A stretch of DNA of 64,000 bases. Origin: Drosophila miranda (lineage: Eukaryota; Arthropoda; Insecta; Diptera; Drosophilidae). The notes under the pieces were generated by a model. The model was not told the DNA's origin. It saw nothing but the letters and a program-made list of their open reading frames with translations, and made no database searches. Location of the stretch: assembly GCF_003369915.1 (NCBI RefSeq), contig NW_022881625.1, positions 8,866,001-8,930,000 of the forward strand, in the 5' to 3' direction. Shown here piece by piece: positions 12,391 through 22,207 of this stretch (position 1 is its first letter; each line of letters opens with the position of its first letter). The position numbers were made by a program, and so were the translations under genes.

Positions 12391-13766
12391 ATGATTAAGA
12401 TTATAATCTTACTAATGTTCACCGTCCTACAGTCTTCCGGACAGAATATAGAGATAGATCCAATCAACTCAAGGAATGGATATCTCATATTCAAAACAAA
12501 TACCATTAACATACCCATTAATTACGAATACCATTATCTAACAATTAATATAACAAGAACAGATGAAACATATCAGAGTTTACTAGAACAGGCAACCCAA
12601 TTTAATAACGAAATCCAAGTTCAATGTTTAGTCGAGAAATTGCAACGTGAATTCAACGGCATCAAAATAGCCAAAAGAAACAAAAGAGGCCTTATAAATG
12701 CAGTAGGCACAGTATATAAATATCTATTTGGAACATTAGATCAAGATGATAAAGTCGAATTAGAAGGGAAAATAAACAATCTGGCTAGCCACAGTGTTCA
12801 AGCTAACGAATTAAACTTAGTAATTCAAGCAGTAAATTCTGGCATAGAAGTTGTCAATAAATTAAACAAGGATAATGATAGAAATAAGCAACTAGAGATA
12901 TTAATATTTAACCTCCAACATTTTACAGAGTACATAGAGGATATTGAATTAGGCATGCAGCTAACAAGATTAGGGATCTTTAATCCAAAATTATTGAGGC
13001 AGGATTACCTGAAACACATCGATTCAGAGAAATTATTAAATATCAAAACATCTACCTGGTTGAAATCAGACACTAACGAAATACTAATAATTTCCAACAT
13101 CCCACGAGAGATCAGAAATATTCCTATACTTAAAATTGTCCCATATCCAGATGAAGATAATAACATCCTCACTGACCTAACGCAAAACAATTATTACGTT
13201 CTAGAAAACGAGGTATATGAAAAATAAATGACGAATGTATTTCAGGAATAGTCAAACAAGTAGAAACAAAATTTCCATACACCAAAGCACACCAAAACTT
13301 TAAAATAAGTTTCATAGAACCCAATATATTGTTAACTTGGAAATTACCAAAAACCATATTAAACCAAGATTGCCTAAACCAAGAAATAAAAGTAGAAGGT
13401 AACGCATTAATAAAAATACATAATTGCAGTATACAGTTAAATGAATTCTTAATATCCAACTCCATACCAGAATTGGCACAAAGCATCTACATCAACAATA
13501 ACGTAACAAAAATTAAACCATTGTCTTATTTACAAACCAAAGAAATCGTAATAGAAAATACGCGATTAAATAATGTATTACATGTAAGCTTAATACTACT
13601 AATTGTCATAATCATAATAGGATTAAGCTACAAATTGTTTAATCTAAGTAAAAGCAATAAGCCTAAAACCGACCCGCACATAGAAACACCTTCAGACGAA
13701 TACGAGGAATACCCAGCAGGCACAGTTTTAGACGCACCTGAACTATATCCAAGGATAATCGCCTGA
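12391..13766 (+). pseudogene. env: Envelope-like ORF of errantivirus-type element, frameshifted
   Basis: The ORF starts at 12391 with a hydrophobic signal peptide (about residues 1-18). Around residue 110 it has a dibasic furin-type site (RNKR) followed by the conserved errantivirus fusion-peptide region (GLINAVGTVYKYLFGTLD), then heptad-type helical sequence. The frame stops at 13225-13227. The remaining ectodomain, a membrane segment of about 22 hydrophobic residues near 13580-13640 and a short cytoplasmic tail lie in another frame, visible as 13329-13766. One base appears lost near 13225. This Env class can give errantiviruses infectivity; this copy is broken. Confidence 0.88.
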
Positions 13767-13793
13767 GGACAGGCTTAAATCTAACAATGGGGG

Positions 13794-14484
13794 AGTGACA
13801 TATCTATAGTCCATGCTCCGCATACCCTTGTCTATGCCTATTACCCTGCACCCACAATACTATAAACAGTACGACACCCTCAGCTTCGAACCCTCATAAA
13901 CAATCTCACGCTCGAAATGGACCACGCGTAGCCGATTGCAGGCAATGTAAACAAACACCCTAAACTGGATGTTGAACATAAAACAATAGATGCCGCCTAG
14001 AATCCAGCCGCACTAGAATCCAGCCGCACCAGAATCACGCCACTCTTCAGAGATCAATTACGAATCGATTCTCAAGAATCACACCATCCTAGCTGACCAA
14101 TCAGAGGCCCTATTCTCAGCCACCCCCAAGTAATGCAACACCGATCATACGCAGCGGAATCCTTTCATCAAAAGCCGCCTTTCCCACATATCGATCGAGT
14201 CACGTACTCCATCTCCGAAGCCGAAGTCGAAGCCAACGCCTCCGAATCCAAATCCAAATCCCAAACCGAGCATCATAATAGTAATAGTCTGCATCTAAGA
14301 AGCCAACTCAGTTCTGTTCAAGACAAACGTCAATCGCGACACCGTCGGAGAATTCAACCAAAGTTAATTCCGTTCAAGACTTCAGACCTCAGTCATCGTC
14401 GGGGAAATAACTAATGTACGCTAAGTTTAAGTGAAAGAATAAAACCTTTTTTAAAACGTAAGCTGAAGTGTCGCATATTTAATT
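13794..14484 (+). repeat. 3' LTR of errantivirus-like element
   Basis: It matches the 5' LTR over 691 bp with about four substitutions. The upstream AATGGGGG is the polypurine tract. It is followed by single-copy-looking sequence that leads to P450 copy B. Confidence 0.92.
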
Positions 14485-14621
14485 ATATACAACCTCGTAT
14501 GCATATACATCAAATGTATTCTATTGTATATAGAAGATAGGAAAGTAGAACGTGAATATGAGTATATCGAACACATTCGCTACGATGAAGACACCCGTCT
14601 AATATTGAATATTTGAACGGC
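14485..14621. other. 3' flank of P450 copy B
   Basis: This short AT-rich stretch lies between the LTR and the P450 stop codon. It presumably contains the natural 3' UTR of a Cyp12a-like gene. Nothing in it matches the array's P450-MAP65 spacer, so copy B is not followed by a MAP65 gene. Confidence 0.5.
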
Positions 14622-16411
14622 TCAGTTGGCCAAATCCGTGAACTTGAACTTGAGCGGTATGTTGGGAAAGCTGATCAGTTCACTGCGGAAGGCTTTTTCC
14701 GTGGAGTGATTGAACTCGATGTTGAAGTTCCGAAGGAGCCGGGCGATGCCCAGCTCCAGCTCCATGTCCACGATGCGCTTTCCAACGCACATCCGGGGTC
14801 CAAATCCGAAGGGCAAGAACACAAACGGATTCTTCAGCTTCAAGTCATTTGCTGGGCATTGCCCGGTGGAGTCTGTGGCGTTACGAATTCAACTTTCTGG
14901 CAGGAACTCAGCAGCCTTGGGGAAGTGCTCCTCGCTTGATAGCAAGCTCAGGGGAACCATCGACACACAGGTACCAGCTGACACTTGGTATCCGCTCAAA
15001 ACGCTGTCCCGATTGAGAACTCGGGCATTCATAACAGCCAGCGGATACATCCGATGCGACTCTTTGATGCTGGCACGCAAATAGGGAACGTTCCTCATGG
15101 ATTCCTCCGTGAAATCCGAGTCCTTGTGGGGCAGTACCTTCATCACCTCCTCTCGGAGTATGGCCTGCTTTTCGGGATTCTTGGCAAGGCAGAGCATGAC
15201 CGTGTAAATGTGCTAGAGGTCTGAAAAAATATCGAATTATATCAATCTCTGATTATTACGTGATCTGCAGAGTACGTACGGTATCAACTCCGGCCATTAG
15301 CATGTCCATGGCCATGATTGTGGCCACCTTCTTGTCGACCTTGAGGAGCTTTTCCAGTACACTCTGCTCGTTCTCAGGACGGACAACACCCTCTTTGGCT
15401 TCCTTCTCCAATCGCTCTACCGCCTCATCAATATATGCCGATATAATGTACAGAATGGTGTCGAGAATGTTCATCATTTTCATCAGTTTGGGCGATTTGA
15501 ACATGCGCCAGGCGGAGGGCTTCAGCTCCAGATCAGCAGATACTTTAAAGAAATCTTTCAAGAGGTGGAAAAGCTTTGTGGCTTCGATCTTTTTGTTCGA
15601 CTCCTTCAGCAGTCCCAACTGCCTGTCCAATGCCACGACGGAGACTGACTCCAGGGTCCAGCGATTGATGGTGTCTATGAAGTTATCAGGAACCTCTAGA
15701 GTGCTGGCATCTCGGATAACTTTAATGCTTTAAATGGAAAATAGTTTTTAAGTATTTAAAGAAACACATTTGTGGAATGGCCTACCGCTGCACAAATTCC
15801 TGATTGACCTGGGACATTTTCTTGTAGTAAAGCCTCGCGTTCTTGGGCTGCATGAGGACTGGATTTACAGCCGATCGAAAGTCGCCCCACGCCTTTCCTT
15901 GGGTTGGTGCGACGCCCTCGACGCCCTGAAAGAAATCCTTTCTGTGCGTCTGCCGATGGTACAAAAGAGCGTCGGCGCCAGGCCTGTCTGGCCACGTGCC
16001 CTCGTGCCGGAATACTACCTCGAAGTCCTTGGGATTGTGTGTACTCAACATGGGAGGTCCTCCCATGATGCCTGGCACAACATGAATGATGCCATTGTCT
16101 TCGCGCATGGCCATTATCAACTCCGCAAGGTCCTTGTTCTCATATTTACCCCCTGGCATGAACATTTTGGGAATCAGAGATATCGAATTGGCCCGAGGCA
16201 CCTGCCTGAAGGGACGCGCCTGCTGCCACTCTGCATCGTCTCGGGTTAGAGCTGCAGCAGCTGTGGTCTGCCGGCGCTGGATATGATCGGTATTGAGGCA
16301 TTTTACATACCAAATCATTGCCAGCTTCTATCCTCTAACCTGCTGTCCACTGAAAGAGACGGCCGCCACTTGCTTGTGAGCTACGGCAATTCCACTACGG
16401 ATTTTCAACAT
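14622..16411 (-). pseudogene. Cyp12a-like: Cyp12a-like mitochondrial P450, copy B (diverged paralogue with normal C-terminus)
   Basis: Four coding exons are read on the minus strand: 16340-16411, 15786-16276, 15280-15727 and 14622-15220. Exon sizes (72, 491, 448 bp) match the array copies almost exactly, and introns are short with GT-AG ends. The product is a class I mitochondrial P450: Arg/Lys-rich N-terminal presequence, AGVDTT oxygen-binding helix across the exon 3/4 junction, KESHR (ExxR), and [12 protein letters not shown] heme loop. It ends in [11 protein letters not shown], the usual Cyp12 terminus. Two lesions break it: one base missing in the first 40 bp of exon 4 (about 15190-15210), and the Trp codon of the PERW motif changed to TGA at about 14886. 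It is clearly more diverged than the array copies are from each other. Confidence 0.85.
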
Positions 16412-16644
16412 ATTTTTGCCTTTTCTATGATCTTAACTCGTCCGCAACAAAAACTCAACTGAGGCGCAGTAAAGGCGATTTGGTAATTTGAATTGTTTGT
16501 CAAAAATTTATATTTGTCCTCGAAACTATGCGTATAAATGTATCGAGCTTTGGATACTCTTTATTTTGGGTTGGGCTATCAATTGTGCATAATTTTGAAG
16601 CTCTAATGGTAGGAAAGTTCGCATAAATATTACGCAATGAAATC
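16412..16644. promoter_or_regulatory. Upstream region of P450 copy B
   Basis: This is the 5' flank of the P450, with no coding signal. It is AT-rich and holds no repeat seen elsewhere in the window. It ends at the AAATC target duplication of the BEL/Pao insertion, so the native upstream sequence resumes at 20084. Confidence 0.4.
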
Positions 16645-17012
16645 TGTGGAGATAATGTTTTTTATCCCCAATCGGCCGACTAATTATTTCGAATTAAATA
16701 AAACTCGGAGCAGAAATAAAATTACGATATGTTCTTTAATGCGTGACATCCAAATTGCAAGTGTGGCTTGCCTGCCCTTTACATTGCCGCTCCGATCGCT
16801 AAGCGCAGCTTCGCTCGGCCGACGTCGGTAGGCAGACGCAAAGCGGAGATAGCGAAGAGCGAGCTGGCAGAGAGCGTTTAGCAGGGCAAGCAAGCGCAGA
16901 GCTTTAACAAGCAAATGAGTGACATAGACATAAGTAGCAAAATAAGCGGCTGAGGGCCAAGAATTAGGTGCTATTTGGCAAGCAGCTAATCGGCTGGGTT
17001 CTGCTCCGAACA
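16645..17012 (-). repeat. 3' LTR of BEL/Pao-like element
   Basis: This 368-bp repeat is nearly identical to 19712-20083. It differs at GGAGCAG versus GGCGCAG and by a 4-bp indel near GTAGCAAAATAAGC. Confidence 0.9.
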
Positions 17013-17040
17013 TTCACCCCCCGTTGGAAGGCAAAGGCTT

Positions 17041-19337
17041 TCAACAGATCCATCCTGAAGGGGCAGAACCGCTATTTTTCCTCTTGAAGATGCTTGCTTG
17101 GGCGCAGCTGGCGGCTACGCTGGGATGATCGTCGAACGCAGCAATCGGCGCTTCTTTACGAAGGCGGCTTGTCGTGACTACGTCTTGATCATCGGGAACC
17201 TCTGTAATTGCATAGAATGGCAGGAAATTTGGCAATGTAGAAACTGTTGAAAGTTGAATTTCATTTGGCGTGGATATGTAGGTTTTTAATATATGGAAAA
17301 GTTCGCGCTGCAGTTCCTGATTCTCCGATCGCAGTTTTTCCACTTGCACCTGGCACTCGAGCAGCTGCTTCCTGCATTGCTGCTCTAAGTTTTGGTACTC
17401 CAGCGTTGTGGGTCGAAAATCGTCAATAGAGATGCACGAGGAATTTTCAAAAGCGGTTAAAGCTGCACGCTTATTCTCCGAGCTATCAATGCTTCCTGAT
17501 ACTATCCAACCAAGTTTTGTCTCCTGCAATGTTGGTAATTGGGCTGATAGTCGAATCTGTCCGACGCACATTAAATCGAAGAACAAACCAGAACCTATCA
17601 ACAGATCGATACGTTGGGGCTTGGAGAAATTAGGATCAGCTAGTTTTAGATTATTCGGCATTGGCCAATCCTTTGCGTCTACGCCGAAGTTAGGCTGCAT
17701 TTCCGTAATTGAGTTGGTGACAATTGCAGCGAAGGAAGCTCGATAGCTTGCGTCCTGGGATTGTACAACTATATGTACAGACTTGCTCGAAGGTAGAATG
17801 GAATCTCCGATTCCAGAGATGTGAACATAAGACGAGCGATGATCCAACTGCAACTGATCAGCAAGTCTAGATGTTACAAAGTTTGCCTGTGATGCAGAAT
17901 CCAAAATGGCACGACATGGGATAAGTGCTCCATAACGATCTGTTACATGGACGAGGGCAGTAGGTAGCAACACGTTCTGGCTAGGCTGAGATTTCTGGAT
18001 CGAGGGGGGAGGGCTAGAACACCCGCTTGCTAGAAGCACAGTCGCGGCCTCTTGCTGGATCGATTCCTCGGCCGGTGAAGAGGAAGATGAAGCACCAGTT
18101 CCCGATGGAATGTGGAGTAGCGTGTGATGTTTGGCCTGGCAATGCCTGCAAGGTCCTGACCTGCACCTCTGCAATTCATGGCCTTGTTGAGGCAGTTCAA
18201 ACACAAGCGGCTCTTCTTTGCTTCTTTGTATCGTTCAAACGCAGAGAGATTCAGGAATGCCTGACATCTAGATATGTAATGCTCGGAGGAATTGCAATGG
18301 TTACATATGGGGTTAGGATGGTCGTTACTGGAGGTGATAAGGGTGACAGGTTTGTCTTCTCCCACCTGTTGACTAGGGGTTGTTGCCATGGCTGATCCCA
18401 AATTCTCCAGCATCCGACATCTCGCTTCCAATAATGAGGCCATGCTTGACCACCGAGGCAATCCTGACGTCGGCAAGTTCTCTTCCCATTTCTCCTTTGT
18501 TTTGTGGTCCAGTTTCGTGCCTATGATGAAAATCAGCAACCCATCCGAAATCTCCTGCGGGGTCGCCAAGGTCTGAAGTGCACGCAAGTGCGAATTGATT
18601 TTGTCGCTGAGCGCGCGCAAGCCGATAGCTGAGCCCTTCTCCACCCCTTGCAGCCCGAAAATGGCCTTGACGTGTGCCTGAAAATGTAACAGTTTATTAT
18701 CGAATCGCAACATTAGCAAATTCAACGCCTTGTCGTAATTCTCCTTAGAAAGTTCCAAGGAACGAATCGTATCCAGCGCAGCACCATCTAGACATCCACG
18801 AAGATATTGGAATTTTTCGATGATTGGTATACGATGGTCTTTGTGCACCATTGTCGAGAACATCGAGTGGAATTCTGGCCAATCCATGTAGTTCCCCCCG
18901 AATCGCGGAAGCTGCAACTCGGGCATTCGAGAACGGCCTATACTATTATAGGCGAACAACGACGAATTCCCCTCGAGAGTATGCCGAGCCGTTGAATTGG
19001 CAACATTTACCGTGCGAGCAGCCATCAACTCCCGCGACAGCCTGGACCTAACCTTCACATAAACATTCGAAAAGTCCAGTCGGGCATCATGGGCTAACTG
19101 CAGGAAATCCAGCCTTTCAAGGCTTGTTTGAGCGGCATCGAAATCCGCATTCATTCGCTCGATTTGCTCTAAGCGAGCTTGAAGTTCTGCCTCATCTAAC
19201 TCGGCAAGCTCTTCCTTGGTGAGAAAGCGATCCATGGCCTCTAGTTGGCGCGCGATGGACTCGGCCTTGTGCTTGTAGAAATCTACATCACTCGGCATTG
19301 CTGCGTTCGCGACATTGGTAGGCTCAGGTGCTGCCAT
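17041..19337 (-). pseudogene. gag-pro: BEL/Pao gag-protease ORF, frameshifted, with a coiled-coil tail
   Basis: Translation starts at 19337 (MAAPEPTNVAN). The N-terminal part is a BEL/Pao Gag with an early helical region and the family motif LPRFGGNYMDWPEFHSMF. Zinc-knuckle Cys/His clusters follow (CNHCNSSEHYISRC and CLNCLNK). The frame shifts at about 18190 within the second knuckle, and the other frame continues as a retropepsin-like (DUF1758-type) domain with ILDSASQANFV as active site and GSGLFFDL farther on. After the protease comes a coiled-coil segment (CRKQLLECQVQVEKLRSENQ) and a stop at 17041, right at the polypurine tract. The polymerase region that should follow is absent, so the tail may be sequence joined by the deletion. 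Confidence 0.82.
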
Positions 19338-19711
19338 GTTGAGGTTTTAAAAGAGTCACTCAGCACGACCGAAAAGGACACCCTGTATACGTATAAACGT
19401 GGGAACCGAAAGCAAAGGGATTGCAGCTAATGCCTTTAGCTGTGCGGCTGTGCGAGCTGTCCGATTCCGCTTTGTACTCCGCTTGTGTGTATTAGTGAGT
19501 TCGCTGCACTGCCTACCGCACTGCACTGACCGAATTGGCGCGACAGAGAAATTAATAGCCAGCAATGCGTGTATGTAGGTGTATGTAAGTGTGTTTTAGC
19601 ACCGAATTGTGCTTAACCGCCGAAAATTTGCTAAGGCTAACGAATGTCGATCGCGAATGATTATTAATTGACACTGCAACTCAGAGATCACGTCGGGGTC
19701 ACCAAATTTTA

Positions 19712-20083
19712 TGTGGAGATAATGTTTTTTATCCCCAATCGGCCGACTAATTATTTCGAATTAAATAAAACTCGGCGCAGAAATAAAATTACGATATGTT
19801 CTTTAATGCGTGACATCCAAATTGCAAGTGTGGCTTGCCTGCCCTTTACATTGCCGCTCCGATCGCTAAGCGCAGCTTCGCTCGGCCGACGTCGGTAGGC
19901 AGACGCAAAGCGGAGATAGCGAAGAGCGAGCTGGCAGAGAGCGTTTAGCAGGGCAAGCAAGCGCAGAGCTTTAACAAACAAATGAGTGACATAGACATAA
20001 GTAACAAACAAAATAAGCGGCTGAGGGCCAAGAATTAGGTGCTATTTGGCAAGCAGCTAATCGGCTGGGTTCTGCTCCGAACA
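19712..20083 (-). repeat. 5' LTR of BEL/Pao-like element
   Basis: This 372-bp repeat pairs with 16645-17012. The AAATC target duplication follows at 20084-20088. Confidence 0.9.
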
Positions 20084-20810
20084 AAATCATTGCAGGAATT
20101 GATTAAAGAGATGAAAAATCATTCGTATAATCATAATATAAGTAATATGGAATTACTTTTGATGTGCAGGAATTAAAGTTCAGTTTATCGATATTTTAAT
20201 AGCTATTCCATCGCCATGTTTAACGCACAAATGATTGTAACTTTTAAGGGAATCAATTTTCTATAGGATTTTTTCCATTTTTTAAACGAAGTCAAATAAT
20301 ATATACCCCACCATTCCCTAGAAAATGTTTGAGTATCATGATGACTTGCAAATATGATATCTAATCAGTTGCACAACTGATTAGAAATTCGCTGGTAAAC
20401 AATTATATACAGGTTCTACAGCACTTACCAAGAGATATGAACACTTCGATTGTTGGGAAAGGTAAGCTTTCCATGTCAACAATTCAGAGCCTTATTGATG
20501 TTTATGTTTGTAGGTTTTACATGTTTAAAGGTAGGTCTGAAACAGGACCAATATCAAAACGTCGTTCATATGATAGCTATATAATGTGGTTCCTTATTGA
20601 TTTTTATGTTTGTAGGTTCTACATGTTCAAAGGTAGATCCTCTTCCATGCCATTATCAATACATCGTTCTCTATGACAGCTATTGATATTGTCGTTCCTT
20701 ATATATGTTTATATTTGTAGGTTCTATCGATACTTCGTTTATATGTCATTCGATGTGATCTGTTTCGACGAATGATCTGGGTATTCATGAAACTTAATGA
20801 GCTTCAAAAC
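20084..20810. repeat. Non-coding region with about three copies of a ~103-bp tandem repeat
   Basis: Three diverged copies of a block containing CTTATTGAT..TTTATGTTTGTAGGTTCTACATGT start at about 20491, 20593 and 20698, giving periods of 102 and 105 bp. A partial copy (AGGTTCTACAG) may sit near 20410. No protein is recognised in any frame. The rest (20084-20430) is AT-rich with nothing identifiable. Confidence 0.65.
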
Positions 20811-21073
20811 TGAGAGACTAGTTTGAACAGAAACAGGTTTAAGATGGATAGACGGACATGGCTAAATCGACTTGCATATTCATCTAGGAATATAGTATTA
20901 TGATTGATCTGACTCTCAATGAAATGAAACAAATAAATCGCCATAATTATGGCATCAGATTTTTTGGCCAAATTTAATTTATTGGTCATGGAATGGTCGG
21001 TAGACTGCCGAAAGTTTTGGGCCTGATAATAATATAAACAAGCTAATCTTTAGCGATTTTTTATATCTTGTTA
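20811..21073. repeat. Array spacer sequence
   Basis: This matches the spacer that lies between array units (compare about 26510-26714, 59400-59585 and 63840-64000), including GGCCAAATTTAATTTATTGG and AAACAAGCTAATCTTTAG. It contains a GACGGACATGGCTAAATCGAC stretch of the kind common in Drosophila dispersed repeats, so the spacer may itself derive from a transposon. It marks the left edge of the main array. Confidence 0.75.
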
Positions 21074-22064
21074 TTATACCCGATACTCAAAATGAGTATT
21101 GGGGTATATTAGATTTGTGGTAAAAGTGGATGTGTGTAACGTCCAGAAGGAATCGTTTCCGACCCCATAAAGTATATATATTCTTGATCAGCATCAATAG
21201 CCGAGTCGATTGGGCCCTGTCTGTCTGTCTGTCTGTCCGTCTGTCCGTCTGTCCGTCTGGCCGTCCGTCCGTCTGTCCGTCCCCTTCAGCGCCTAGTGCT
21301 CAAAGACTATAAGAGCTAGAGCAACGATGTTTTGGATCCAGACTTCTGTGATATGTCACTGCCACAAAAATATTTCAAAACTTCGCCCCGCCCACTTCCG
21401 CCCCCACAAAGGACGAAAATCTGTGGCATTCACAATTTTAAAGATATGAGAAAACCAAAAACGTAGAAGTGTAGAGAATGACCATATCTTTAGGACTGCG
21501 GAATCTGAATTGGATCGTATTATTATTATAGCCCGCATCAAGAAAACAATTTCATTTTTTCTCGCCCTGTCTCTCTCTAACACACACGTAGCATAGGCGG
21601 CTTTGCTTAGAGTAAAACATTAGCGCCTAGATCTCAGAGACTATAAAAGCTAGAGCAACCAAATTTGGTATCCACACTCCTAATATATCGGACCGAGACG
21701 AGTTTGTTTCCAAATTTCGCCCCACCCCCTTCCGCCCACACAAAGGACGAAAATCTGTTGCATCCACAATATTGCACATTCGAGAAAACTAAAAACGCAG
21801 AATCATAGATAATGACCATATCTATCAGATTGCTGAATCTGGATCAGATCAGATCATTTTAATAGCCAATAGGAACAAATCAATTTGCAGTGGCTACGCA
21901 GCGCCCGACGTCACGCTCAGACTGATTTTCTGTCTCTCTCGCACGCACTCTTTGTCGTGTCGTTTAATATTAGCGGCGTCTGCCGGAGGAGAGCCATACT
22001 GACTTAGTATCGGGTATAACCGTACAGTTGCGGTGTCCGCAGCAACTCACAACGTTCCCCCTCG
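21074..22064. mobile_element. Dispersed element with TTATACCCGATACT inverted ends
   Basis: This roughly 0.95-1.0 kb insertion is absent from the equivalent place in the other units, where GTTA is followed directly by the T-run. It begins TTATACCCGATACT (21074) and the inverted match AGTATCGGGTATAA lies at 22006-22019; a further 45 bp precede the T-run. Inside is a CTGT/CCGT microsatellite (about 21219-21290), and two related blocks begin near 21296 and 21625 with similar AGAGACTATAAGAGCTAGAGCAAC text. No transposase frame is present, so it is non-autonomous. It looks like an abundant obscura-group interspersed repeat; the family name is not assigned. Confidence 0.65.
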
Positions 22065-22207
22065 TTTTTTTTTTGGTTCGGTTGTCCTTCTTGAAGGTAA
22101 TTTAATTTTTATTGGGCCAACATCGAAAATAAATGAAACAGAGATAAACAGATAAAGGTACAAAAATTGAAATCAAACATAAAACGCAAATAAAAATTCC
22201 AATAATC

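Larger units (their letters stand above)
2558..14484 (+). mobile_element. Errantivirus-like Ty3/gypsy LTR retrotransposon (17.6/297-type), defective, with nested LINE
   Basis: This is an endogenous LTR element on the plus strand. Its 691-bp LTRs lie at 2558-3248 and 13794-14484, and the order is gag remnant, protease, RT, RNase H, integrase, env. The primer-binding site after the 5' LTR (TGGCGCAGCCGGTAGG, from 3248) fits a tRNA-Ser-like primer as in 297/17.6 relatives. A purine-rich tract (AATGGGGG) precedes the 3' LTR. The LTRs differ at about four sites, so insertion is recent. Flanking tetramers are ATCT on the left and ATAT on the right, so the target duplication is imperfect or altered. 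Gag is internally deleted, and pol and env each carry frameshifts. Without the LINE it would be about 6.5 kb. Confidence 0.9.
16645..20083 (-). mobile_element. BEL/Pao-like LTR element, internally deleted
   Basis: A 3.44-kb element is oriented on the minus strand. LTRs (TGTTCGGAGCAG..TCTCCACA in element orientation) lie at 16645-17012 and 19712-20083. A perfect 5-bp target duplication AAATC lies at 16640-16644 and 20084-20088. The primer-binding site (TGGTGACCCCGACGTGATC) is at 19686-19704 on the minus strand, and a G-rich polypurine tract lies beside the left LTR. Only gag and protease are kept; RT, RNase H and integrase are missing, so the copy is non-autonomous. LTRs differ by about three substitutions and one 4-bp indel. 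Confidence 0.9.

Noticed and set aside
21219-21290. CTGT/CCGT repeat cluster as a CRISPR-like or regulatory array
   Set aside because: Simple tetranucleotide microsatellite within a dispersed repeat, with no spacers.
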